The notes under the pieces: model-generated
The model's input: only the letters and a program-made list of their open reading frames with translations
Told to the model about the DNA's origin: nothing
Databases searched by the model: none
Made by a program: the position numbers and the translations under genes
Source of the DNA: Casuarius casuarius
Taxonomy: Eukaryota; Chordata; Aves; Casuariiformes; Casuariidae
Assembly (NCBI GenBank): GCA_003342895.1
Contig: PTFA01000369.1
Location: 248,001-312,000 of the forward strand
Direction: 5' to 3'
Length of the DNA stretch: 64,000 nt
In this document: piece after piece, positions 1 through 11,010 of the stretch
How the letters are laid out: each line of letters opens with the position of its first letter
How positions within the stretch are numbered: the first letter of the stretch is position 1

Positions 1-459
1 AAATAAGAGCCTCTAAATAGATCTCTTGTATGAGGTTGATGCATGATTTTGCTTATGGATATTTCTAAAACATTTTGAAAACAGTAACCATGAAGGACAG
101 TAGAAGAATACAATGCCAACTCCACTGTGTACCCATCTGAGCTATCTTCAGACAGCAGTTAAGGACTTTTCTAGCCCAAGGGGCTCCTGATATGTCTTGC
201 AAGTGCACTACTCTTGGAGAGGGGAAATTGAGAAAAATGACTGAATCTCATCTTAAAGACATCTTATTTCCTGGCAAAAATTACAACAGTTTTGGAAATG
301 CTCTTCTTTGCAGAATAAGCTAGGTTGGCCACCAAAAGCAAGCTAAGGCACTAGAGAAGATGGCTGAAATGACACCCTTACTAAATGAAATGAATGTTTC
401 ACTTTCATTTTGCTAAGGCCAGCTTTTCTCCAGGCTTTTATTTCAGTCTTTTTTTCAGC
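1..459. other. Non-genic AT-rich sequence
   Basis: I see no gene or recognisable repeat here. Short open frames exist on both strands, but they have no recognisable protein similarity and no convincing splice context. Confidence 0.5.
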
Positions 460-703
460 TTCACAGCTTCTCTGCTTATTCTTTACGTTTTCTACTCTAG
501 GACATTTACTTCGTTTCTCCTGCTTTATGCAGATGCGTATATGTTTACAAATGTATCTTTGCAAGAAATACTACCAAATCAGAGGTAGACTTTCTAGTAA
601 GAGTCTAGCAAGCATACTAAATCTGGCCCAAGATGTGTTGAGAGGATTTGCTCTCCATCCACTTACCTTTCCTACTTTGCCTCTGTCTTCAAAAGCTGAC
701 TTG
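460..703 (+). repeat. Direct duplication, copy 1
   Basis: This segment resembles 3342-3615 in the same orientation. The longest identical block is 26 bp (572-597 here, 3454-3479 in the other copy). Flanking blocks match with scattered substitutions, for example a shared tract ending GCTTTATGCAGA. By eye identity is roughly 80 percent. Neither flank extends the match clearly. Copy 1 lacks a purine-rich insertion of about 22 bp that copy 2 carries after GTGTTGAGA. It could be an old local segmental duplication or two copies of an unrecognised interspersed repeat. Open frames crossing it are not kept in the other copy, so I do not call it coding. Confidence 0.8.
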
Positions 704-3341
704 GGGCTACAGTAGAAGAGGGTTTTAAAAGCAGTACAAAGTTAAAACCACTTGGTGATACCGCTGCTGCTGAAACATTTTACTTGTTTGTAAAACAAAT
801 TAAGGCATGAGGAAAGTAATTCAAATGTGCATTTTGTAGAGATTTCTGTGGAATGATCTCCCAAGGAATGTCAGTCACTACATTAGCCTTAGTGTTTGAA
901 TATTTAAATATTAATTGAAAAATATTTAGAAGAATATATTATAGGGAACATTCTTGCTATCGAATAATGGTGACCTAACAACTATTGCTTTTGAATTAGG
1001 TTCTGCTCTCATAGGCTCTCATCACCAATGAAATCCTTCAGAGCTTGTCTGTTTGCTGTATCTTGTCTGTACAGTGGACCTGAGTTGGACTTGAGTCAAT
1101 GACCTGAAGGTTGTTCATAATAGTGGGGTATCGTTACAATATATTATAAATAGAAAAAGTCTGTATGTGACTTTACAAGCGGGCCAATGAACTGTTCATC
1201 AGCTTGACTTAGTTAAAATTCTTTACTATTTGTGTGATGTTCCAACTTTAAATTCTACAGCAGCTGATGAGTGGGTGACATGCAATGTCAAAAAATAATC
1301 AAAGATAATACAGGGATCAGTAAGCCTAGGCAAATAGAACTTGAAAGGATAAATGTTATTAGTATATTTATGATTTAAAAACAGATGGTGCAGAGTTGAG
1401 TTGTGAGAAATTGGAAAAACACAGTTGGCAAGCAATATCTCTATTTTGCTTAATAAGACTTTCAAGATTGCACATGCTTTTGCAGAGCTCAGTTTGATAA
1501 CATAAGAAATCAAGAAGAATGATAAGGCTAAGCTTTTACACACACTGGACTCATTCCTCAACAGAAAAGTCTGGAGATGCCCTTCTCCCTGGCCCAAGTC
1601 CTGGTCCAGCCTCTTCCCAACCCCCAGCAGAAGATAGAGCTAAAGGCAGTTTCCACTTGTATTCACTTGCCTAAGAGCACACTAACAGGATCACAGACTG
1701 CAAGGATTTCCTGGACATGCTTTCTTCCCTATCCCAGACCCTGGAGGCATTTCTGTGGGTAATGGCAGGAAGGGGAAACTGCTCCTGGCTCCTCCAGGAT
1801 CTTGCTGCAGTCTTAGGAACATTTGGTTTGGTTTCTGTTATTAAGGCCAGTGCTTTGCCCACTGTTTAATTGCTACTTTCTATTCAAAGGTCATAACTTC
1901 TATGCTTGTAACCTCATTCTCAGTGGAAGCAATGACTTCTCAATGTAGTAGTGCAAAAACATTGGCAGACTTCTTGCCTGCTTTACTAGGAAACTCTGTA
2001 ACTGGGAGGAAAAGTGTTTTCTGCCACTATAGTAAAAATTAATAAAACATAACCACAAAGCCTAATGCTTTTTTATTTGGGTCCTAGGCGAAGCAAGTTG
2101 GTTGTGCCTTCTATGAAAAGATCACTTCCTGTGACTTTCTTCAAAGCTCATTTTGCTTTGATGTCAGCTCCACTCACCATTTCCTTTTTTGTTCATCTTA
2201 ATTTTCTGAAACTACCTTCAATCTTTTTCACTTGTCTCAGAGAAGACAGTAAATAAGTAGGTGAAGAGATTCAAGGGACACTGGAGATCCAACAGGGTCT
2301 GAGAATTGTTATGTCTGAGAACACAGGCATAACAATTATCCTGTTTCCATTTAACTCATGTACAGTAGCGTCTGTTGGAAAAGATGCAAAAAACAACAGC
2401 AAAAGAAATATATGTCTAACAGAAACAACTTTGGGGTATCCTGTTAGTGAGTGACCTCCTGTTCACTCACATTAATAGTTCAAATGTTACAATCTAACAG
2501 TCCTTAATTTTTAGTACCAAAGGAGAATCTTCTAATAGATGTTGGGTAATTTCACCTTTCCAAGTAAGTGCCCTGACTAGAAAAGACAGCAAAATCTGGT
2601 AAAATGGCTTCAGATACATATTCTTAACATCTTCTGGCACTTCAAACAGAGATTTTAAATCTGATCTCATAAATTTTCTCTATGTTGCAGTTGTCCCTTA
2701 AACAAAATAAGCTAAGGAATAAAAGAACTTCTGAAAACCGAAGACCATTAACAGCTAGAAGTAGTAAAATTGTACAAAGAAGTTATTCAGGAAAGTCATA
2801 TTTCTTTCTAAATACAGATCAAAACCTGAACGACTTGTTGGCATTATATAAGGATGAAATAATTTCAGTATTGCTAAAACAGAAGAATGTTAGATAACAT
2901 ATACTAAGGAGAATTATTTTAAAATTAACACATCTGATAATCTATACAAAAGGTCTAATGAATTTAACTCCCTAATATGACTACCCATGCTATTTTTAAT
3001 AATTCTTGCAACACAGAAGATATTCCAAGAGATAGGAAGAGTGCAGGCAGGTGGTGGGACCCGGGTAACTGAGAAAGTAACCAGACATCAGACCTCAATT
3101 TAAAAAAAAAAAAAAGGCTTGACAAAATGAGGTTAAGAATAAAAGTAATGGCTCATCAGGACAGTTTCATCATCATTCATCATCAGAAGTAATTCTTAAA
3201 CCAGATTTCAGTCACTGAAGAGATTGCACGTATGATTAACAAAAGATTTCTGCTCTACTTGGGCTCAGTGTGATCACTGCTTTGAATTAAGCAAAAACTT
3301 GGAACTGGGCATTCCCCCAGGAAATCATCAAGTTTAAAAGT
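704..3341. other. Non-genic stretch with small hairpin and exon-like ORF
   Basis: No recognised gene. Contents worth noting are a 10-bp inverted repeat (AATTGTTATG at 2304-2313 and CATAACAATT at 2328-2337, 14-nt loop), an exon-like open frame at 2691-2897 preceded by a plausible acceptor (see findings), and an A14 run at 3102-3115. Confidence 0.5.
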
Positions 3342-3615
3342 TTCACAGTTGCTCTGCTTGTTCTGTGTTTTTTCTACTTTAGGATATCTACTTCGCTTCT
3401 CTTGCTTTATGCAGACGTGTGTATCTGTACAAATGTATCTGTACAGGAAATATTACCAAATCAGAGGTAGACTTTCTAGCAAGAGTCATATATACTAAAC
3501 CTGGCCCTAGAAGTGTTGAGAAGAAGGTATAAAGAAGTAAAGAGGATTTGCTATGTCTGGCACTCTTCAGCCCTTTATTTTTCTTGCTTTGCTTCTCTCT
3601 TCAGAAGATGACCTT
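3342..3615 (+). repeat. Direct duplication, copy 2
   Basis: This is the second copy of the segment at 460-703, about 2.88 kb downstream and in the same orientation. It keeps the 26-bp identical block (3454-3479). It is longer than copy 1 because of an insertion rich in A and G near 3520-3541. Divergence by substitutions and small indels shows that the duplication is not recent. The function is unknown. Confidence 0.8.
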
Positions 3616-6020
3616 AGGAGAGGGTCTCCTAGTTTCTCATGAAAATGTTATTGAAACCATGATCTCTACTGTGCTCAATGGCAGAACAAATACTTAAAAT
3701 ATGTCAATATCTGTATCTTTTAAAATGTATCCTTTTAAGCTCATGATAGCATAGGAACCTGAGAAACAGTAGGAGAAAAATGCTTTGTGTAGTTCAGTAG
3801 GAATCTGTGTGGTAGGTACTTATCTCTAATTCAATAACTTTTTTATACACTACCTCGCTTGGGGTTATATCCTTGAGTCTACGGAGTAGACTATTTTCAG
3901 TTGTATCTTATTATTGCTGACACAAAATGATCATATTTATCTTCTAAACTGCTGATCAGCCTAATCATTTTAATATTTCAGAGGCTGACAGGCCAAGCCC
4001 TGGGATCAAATGTGTGAGTAGCTTTTGGCCAACATAATAAAAATGTTGATATTGTATTTGTATCCACAAATGTTGATGTTGCATTAAGCTTATTTGACTA
4101 GCATAAAAAAACTACACTCCAGAAACTTGACCACTAATATAGCAGAAATATGGCAATAGGATAGCAGTGGTAAAATGCCACCGGAAAGTACCTGATCAGG
4201 TACATTACTATCTTTGGGTATATGTTACTGGAAGTATACCAGCTGGATAGAAATCTGGCAACAAATAAAGTCACTAAAGAATAATGTGTTTACGTTACTT
4301 GCAGCTCATCCATAATTAAGTGTTACTGAAATCAAGATGAAGAATTAATATCTGAATTGAGATTGTGGCAGACACTCAAACACGTGCAGTGGCAAAGTGA
4401 AGTTAAACTAATTACAATCTGGTCTAAAGTCTCCCAGTTAAACTGTTTCACACATATGATTGGGAATGGAAAAATATCCCTGCACTTGGATGTATGAACA
4501 AAGAAAGTAGCAACTCTTAAATATTACTCTGGGAGGGATTGGGTGAATATTTGAGTCTACCGAAGTAAAAAACGATTCCCATGGATTTCACTCATATTTC
4601 TTGCATTTTTTTTCAAATGATATTTTTACCAAATCTACAATTGTAACTTAAAAATAACTAAGCAATTTTAATTAGTTCTTTAATTTTTATTTCATGAATA
4701 TTATTGAACTATTTGGAACAATCTATTCAATTTTGAGATATAATGGTTTCCATACTGATGTATTTAAACATGATTCCTGTTACTGATGTATTTAAACATG
4801 ATTCCTGTTCCAGATCACATTCTGTTGTACGAAGACCACTGAGGGGGTGACTGAGACATAGGCATCTCATGTCATTCTAGATACCCTTCGTTATCCTGCC
4901 TGTTTCTCCATCCAGGGAAAAAAGTTTCCCCATAGGTCCTCTTTCATGTTTGCTAGCTCAACGCGTATCAAATACTTGTGAGAGTCTAAAATAGTACTAC
5001 TTCTTTTGTTAAAACACTTCCTTGTTAGTGATAACAAATTTGGAATAGAACCTGATTCACTTACATAGATTTAATTTTAGTGGTATTACTTGAATTTATC
5101 TTCACATAGCCAAGATCAGCATTCGGCCACTATGGCTATTGCAGCTTATCAAGTTCTAAAGATATTATGCTGCGTACCCAAAACAAATTATATTTATTCT
5201 CCAGTTATACAAAATTATTTTATAAACACAAATGATATTTCAGATTTAACCAGGTGGCTAGTAGTGTAATGATGAGTTTTATGTTTTTATTACTGTTTTT
5301 GCACGTTTCTAGAACTGGAATCTTGGGTGTCAATGTGTATTGCTATAGCTAAATTATCCTGCCTAATATTAAAGAATCAATATTCAGTACCAACAAACTG
5401 AAAACATATTTTTGAGAATTTAACAAAATTATTTTGCGTAAAAAGTTTGTCTGTTGTCAGCTGACTATTAATCTTTATTTAATTTGACAAATGTATTTTT
5501 AATCATTTTGTCCTGAGAGAATGAATGAATGATTGTGGAGGGCAGTATTTGCTTCTCACTTAGCAGGGTTAGAAAAAAAAGATTTATCTTGGATTAGAGA
5601 ACAGACTAAAGCAAAGATAACACCTGTTTAACAATCTATGCTGTTTCCATTTCAGACAGTGTGCACAGATACGATGCTTATATGCACGTGACTGTTCATC
5701 AGACATAGAAATACAGCAGATGATGGAAAAAAGATCAGTGAACTCTGCTGAGTAATCTGATTATTGAATTTTAAATAAGTATGATTTTCCCTGAGTGGCG
5801 TGTGAGTGTGCACAGACATTCTAACCTGCTTAGGATTACCATCCTGGCCCATCATCTGCATACCTCGTTGTACACGAGATACAAACAAGTGTCTGGATTC
5901 TTTGTAATGTCGTCTTCAGAGGTTCTTCAAAATAGTGAAGTGATAATATCAAAATAACTAATATATTTCTAGTAGTGTACTACACTGTACAGTACTAATT
6001 AGTCTATTTTTTTCCCCAGG
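3616..6020. other. Non-genic AT-rich sequence
   Basis: No gene, RNA gene or recognised transposon was seen, apart from the 28-bp tandem duplication listed separately. Confidence 0.5.
4753..4808. repeat. Perfect 28-bp tandem duplication (two units)
   Basis: Units 4753-4780 and 4781-4808 are identical and directly adjacent. Each begins TACTGATGTATTTAAACATG. Perfect identity suggests a recent slippage or duplication event compared with the diverged duplication at 460/3342. Confidence 0.97.
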
Positions 6021-6540
6021 CACATGACTAAGAATGACATGTGCTCTGCTTACATTACTAATGCTATCGGCTTTATTACTGCAGATCTCTGGGATTTTCT
6101 GATGCCCAGTGAATTTTTATTAATTTAGTCTGGCTACTAAATAATGTACTACTGGAATTTATTTTGTCAGTATCTAATTAATATAATGTAGCAAGTGACT
6201 GCTTTTGATCACATTCATGGTATATCAGCAGCTGCATCTCCGTATAGGTAAATGAATGTTTCAATAGTAATCTAAGAGCTATATGAAATGCTCATGATCT
6301 ACTAAGCAGTTAGTCTATCATTCAAGTGTTTGTAGACGTTGTTTTTATTAATCTGCCTAATTGTGAACGAATGAACTAATCTGGTCACTGACAGACTGGA
6401 ATCTGAAATTTGCAATTAAAATCCCGGAATACTCAGGGTAATTGTCCCAGCCAGAACAATTAAACGTGCAATTCTTGTTGGTCGTGTGATTAGGATAGTG
6501 CATTGGCTTCATGTGATCTTTTTATTTTTTAAATGAAAGC
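6021..6540. promoter_or_regulatory. Candidate conserved non-coding element (inference only)
   Basis: The stretch has a high density of homeodomain-like TAAT/ATTA cores and AACAATTAA-type SOX/homeobox motifs (for example CAATTAAAA near 6412-6420 and ACAATTAAAC near 6456-6465). It has no open frame of note and no repeat signature. Composition of this kind is common in vertebrate developmental enhancers, but it also arises by chance in AT-rich DNA. Only cross-species alignment could decide, so the call is weak. Confidence 0.15.
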
Positions 6541-9500
6541 AAATAAATTCCGCCCCCTAACACACTGACTGTGCATTCAGAATCCATTTGGAAATGTCAA
6601 GCTTGCCTTGTCTGGGAAGATTCTGAAAACCAAGTGCACTTCTGCCATATGTAGTCTCTGCAGTATATGCAGTAGTTGTGCATAGACTGGGTGGAAATGA
6701 AACAGTTTTTGTTTTGTCTAACTATCTGACATTTGCAACATTAATTAACTGATTAAATTGACTAAAATACACTGTTTTATACACTATTTTATACACAGGT
6801 TTATATTTAGTCTAAATACTACTCAAGATTATAATGCACTAATATGCCTTTTACTTAAGGTTATTCAGCTGCTTCACAAGACGAAGGACTAAATGTCCAG
6901 AGGGAAAGATGCTTTTCTCCTAAGCAATTATGTAGAATCCAAAACTATTCCTACGCCTGGAGAAGGCTAACTTTCTCAAGGTGCTAGAGTTTTCAGCAGA
7001 GAATTCCCACGAGTGCCTGCACGTCTATCACTTAGCATGTGTAGCACTGTGGAAATCTTGTCAGAACTAAGAAACTCAACAGGCCTAAATAGCTGTGGGA
7101 CTCACAAGCAGAGATATGTCTCAAGGAGGGGAGAAGGCAAGTGACCTTGTGCTGCCCATACTGCAACTGGTCATATTTACCAGCTGCAGTCCAGAAACCA
7201 TCTAGTCATTAACACAGCTCTGCTGAGGCAAGATGTTTTTGTTTGGGCACAGGGCCATGCTAAAATGGATCTATAGCTTCCAGACCACAGCTGGCTTGTG
7301 TCTGTGAGCTCAGAGAGCTGGCAGAGGAACTCTGAGATGTCTTAGGCAAATGTGTGGGGTAGATTTATGTATGTTTTCCAGACCCTACAGAGGAGAGAGA
7401 CATTCTTTTAGATGAGCATATAGCATGTTTAACCCCAAATAAAACACAGCAGAGGAGAAAAATATAACCTCTTAGAGTCAGCTCTTATCACCTTAAGGCC
7501 CAGGCTGAAATCCCTCAATTGCTTGGGATGACTCATGCTCCTGTCTGCCAGGTTAGAGGGCAAAGTAGTATGTGGACAGGGTCTCTCAGTTCTTTTGCTT
7601 GAAACTGTCCCACTTAGGGTGGGCAAATTGCGCAGAGAAAAGCCAAACTCATCCCATCAGGTAACATCAAGAGCTGTTGATGTGGCATGTTAGGTATTTC
7701 AGGCAAAGTGGCACAGCTTCACTTAGAGATAGTAACTAAGCCACAACTGGGAATATCCTATAGCTTCACGGTGTATATGGTACATTGATGGGAAATGAGG
7801 GCTTCTGTTCTTCTAAACAACAGTTACTGGAAAGAATTTGTAGCAGAGTGTCCAAAGGGGAGACCAGCATTCAGTACCAGACAGCAGGATAGTTAGTTTG
7901 AACTAATGATATTTAATTAATCTTATCAATGGAGATGCAGAGAAATAAGGTACATTAAATATGTATTTTAATGCTAAAAAATAGCTATGTCTGTATTAGC
8001 AAACTATATAAAACTGTTTGCTGGTGCTGAGGCCAGCTGGAACAGAACAGCCCACATCCCTACTAAACTCCAGTCCTCCAGAACAGAGTGACCACATTCC
8101 AGACTGCCTATTGAGCACGGTCTCCGGCCCATGCTAACTCAAGCCAGAATTGGTTGGGAAGTGCTAACTCAGGCCAAAATTACATCAGGAATCATTCTAA
8201 AAACTGAACAGTAGATAACCAAGTTCCACGGTCTGAAAATATTCACTGGTACTCTTTGACTTACTAGTGCAGGTACAACTAATGGCATCTTGCCAGCACT
8301 GGGATCTGTTATCTACCGTAACTGTAGCAATAATCTTGCTCTCAGATGGTTATCCATATAATTTTTAGCTGCATTACTCGAGTTTACTTAGTTTACTGAG
8401 TCACTTAAATGGTTTTTTTGAGCACAATTTTGCAATGGTAATTAACATGAGTATTGCTTTTTATAATCTGCACATTTCTTCACATCATGTGTAAGACTTG
8501 CTGACAGCAGTTAAAAAGATGCTAGAAACCTATCTGTAAGTTGTCTCTGTTAATATACAGAATGCCTAGTTTTATTTTTAGTTTAGAGAAACTAAATACT
8601 GTGCATGATTTTAGGAAAAATATTAAGAAGAAAAAACATCCAGCAGTTATTTGCCTACCACAGATTTATATATCTGAGTGGCAAACCTGTTTCTTTTCAT
8701 TATGCCAACTCTAGTTAAACACCCAGGGTGAAATCTTGCCATAGGTGTTTTAACTTATATCAGCTTAAATAGAGTTAGAATTTTGCTCCAAGGCTCTCAT
8801 GCAGATTTTCAGTGTTTTGAGAACATTACAGTGCTTGGCTAAGCCCTCAGTGTGGTCTTTATTAAACAACTTAATAGTAAATACCTACAAGAATGTCTGC
8901 CTTAAAGCATCCCAATACAAAGAGCTTTCTAGCAACCAACATGACAGGTTCAATTCTGCAAAGTCTTTAAACTGGCAACCACGGCATTTCTATTGGCTTT
9001 CATACCTTAAGGACAGCACTATCAACTCCTTTGTGAAATTGTCCATGAATATAAAGTACCTGACACTTCTGACATGTTCACACTCTTCTATGGGACTTAA
9101 TAGCCTGCAGCACCACTTAAACCTTGACAGCTGTCATTCTTTTACTCTCTTTCCCACCGTGTCCTTAACACAGGAGTGTGGCTAATTCCATGAGTTTCAA
9201 ATGCAGCTTTGAAAGGGGACTGTTGAGTACACAACAGATCGGACCTAAATAGAATAGTAAACATCAAATGTACTTGAAGGAAAAGAAGTATTTCCTTTTG
9301 TTTTAGTGTTGGGCGGGTGGAGATAAAAAAGAACTACAGCTTCACATGAAGGTGAAGTCAGGTGCCATTTAGTCACAGACCCAAGGTACTGTTGCAAAGT
9401 TATGTAAAAGTATCTCAGCCAAACAGATTTATCTGTTCCAAGTTGCACACTTGCACCTCAATGTCAAGGAAGTGTTATTAAAACAAAAATGGCATAGCTT

Positions 9501-10955
9501 TGATGCATGTATTTGTTCACATTATACAGCTCAACTAAAAATTCTTTTTCCACTGGCATGAATCCATGTAGTCCTTTTGTTTTTTCCTATGACATGCATT
9601 TAAAACTTCTTTTAGACATAAGACAGTCACCTATTTATGCTAAGCAGACATGACACCGAGAGACCACCATACATTGTTTATAAAACATATTGTGAATTAA
9701 GCGTCTGTTAAAGCAGGAAATGTGCAGGAAAAACTTGATGAGTCCTGGTGAGAAGAGCTCAAGTTTTGCCTTTTTTTTCCTAGTGTGTTGTGGTTGCCTG
9801 CTCTAGAAGGATCAAGTAGATCTGGCCAGCAGGTTCTAATAAAACACATTTTTGAAAAAAACAAAAAACCTGGAACGCCCCAAAACTGCATTCTAAACTT
9901 CTCATTTCAAGACACACGAGAGTTGAGATGACATCTGCCTGGCAGGTCTAACTGGAGAGGTGGTGGCCAGAGAACAACTAGAAACTACCTAGCTCAAGCT
10001 GCAGATCTGTAGCCCTCAATAAATGTGATCACCAATAACAGCAATCAACTCACCTGCAGAAACAGAAACATATTTCTTTACTTAGACCTTAGCTATGTCT
10101 TCTTGATGCAACGTATGAATCAATAACATGTTTCAGTGCTGCAACTTAAGGTAACTTTTGTAAAGGGCTAAGGCTGTAACTCAGGGAAAATTGATGTAGT
10201 CTGCATTTTCATAACTGCCCAAACTTTGCTGCACAAACAGTGCATTCAGATTTTAAATCTATACACGGTAAAACCTTAGTTGGATATTTAGATTTAGAAA
10301 GAATATTTAAAACAAAGAGTTAATATTTATTTTTATTGGTAGAAAAAAACCCTGAAATATGTACTATACTGCAGAAAAAATATTCTTTTACTATTTACTC
10401 ATACAAAGTGTGAAGCTGTATGTATTTTTTGGACAATTTTTTTATGAGCATACAGTTTGGCTGCACAATTGTTATACAGGAAAGATAGGATTACTAAAAC
10501 GCTAGGAGGACACAAGCACAGTGCTTCATACTGAAACTTTTGTCAAAGGGTCGAGTGTAACTTGGCTACAAAATTCATATATAGAGGAACGTGTAATTGT
10601 TTTTGCCCAGGGATAGATCAGCAGTAAGGTTTGATTCACTCATAATCTTCCTTTGATTTTCTGTTTCCTCAGGGAAACAGAAACCAGAGAGGAAATGTAA
10701 CTGTCCATGGGGACAAGTGAATTTAGGAAGATCAGCATGCCAGTAAGTGAAGTAAGCCACATCTTGGTAGGTTCAGTAAGCATTCAAACAAGATGCCTGC
10801 CAGACTTGTTTTATTCAGAATTTTAGTTTCAACTATTTCTGTTTTATGTAACATGGACTTTTAAATTATGACATTTTCCCATACTTTGGAGTCTAATAAG
10901 ATGATTACAAGGGATTGTTTTTCAAGGTGTGAAATTCAATAATGTTTTCAGAATA
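6541..10955. other. Non-genic sequence with minor short repeats
   Basis: No gene recognised. A 12-bp tandem pair (ACACTGTTTTAT at 6769-6780, ACACTATTTTAT at 6781-6792) and an imperfect 21-bp pair with a period of 30 (8131-8151 and 8161-8181, 18 of 21 identical) are present. The block at about 6960-7640 is somewhat richer in GC than its surroundings, but I could not assign it. Confidence 0.5.
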
Positions 10956-11010
10956 GTTGAATAGCTGAGGCTGGAAGGGACCTCTGGAGGTCATCTAGTC
11001 CAACCTATGA
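10956..11010 (-). mobile_element. CR1 LINE, extreme 3' tail only
   Basis: The plus-strand text GCTGAGGCTGGAAGGGACCT followed by CTGGAGGTCATCTAGTCCAA is the complement of the conserved 3' terminus of avian CR1 elements, so the element lies on the minus strand. Only about 55 bp remain, which fits the strong 5' truncation typical of CR1 insertions. It has no coding capacity. Confidence 0.88.

Noticed and set aside
667..672. Complement of a consensus GGTAAGT splice donor on the minus strand.
   Set aside because: It lies inside the duplicated segment and is not kept in the second copy. No open exon upstream is preserved in both.
10035..10052. Complement of a perfect CAG/GTGAGT donor on the minus strand.
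   Set aside because: All three upstream frames back to the nearest acceptor contain stops, so no coding exon is supported.
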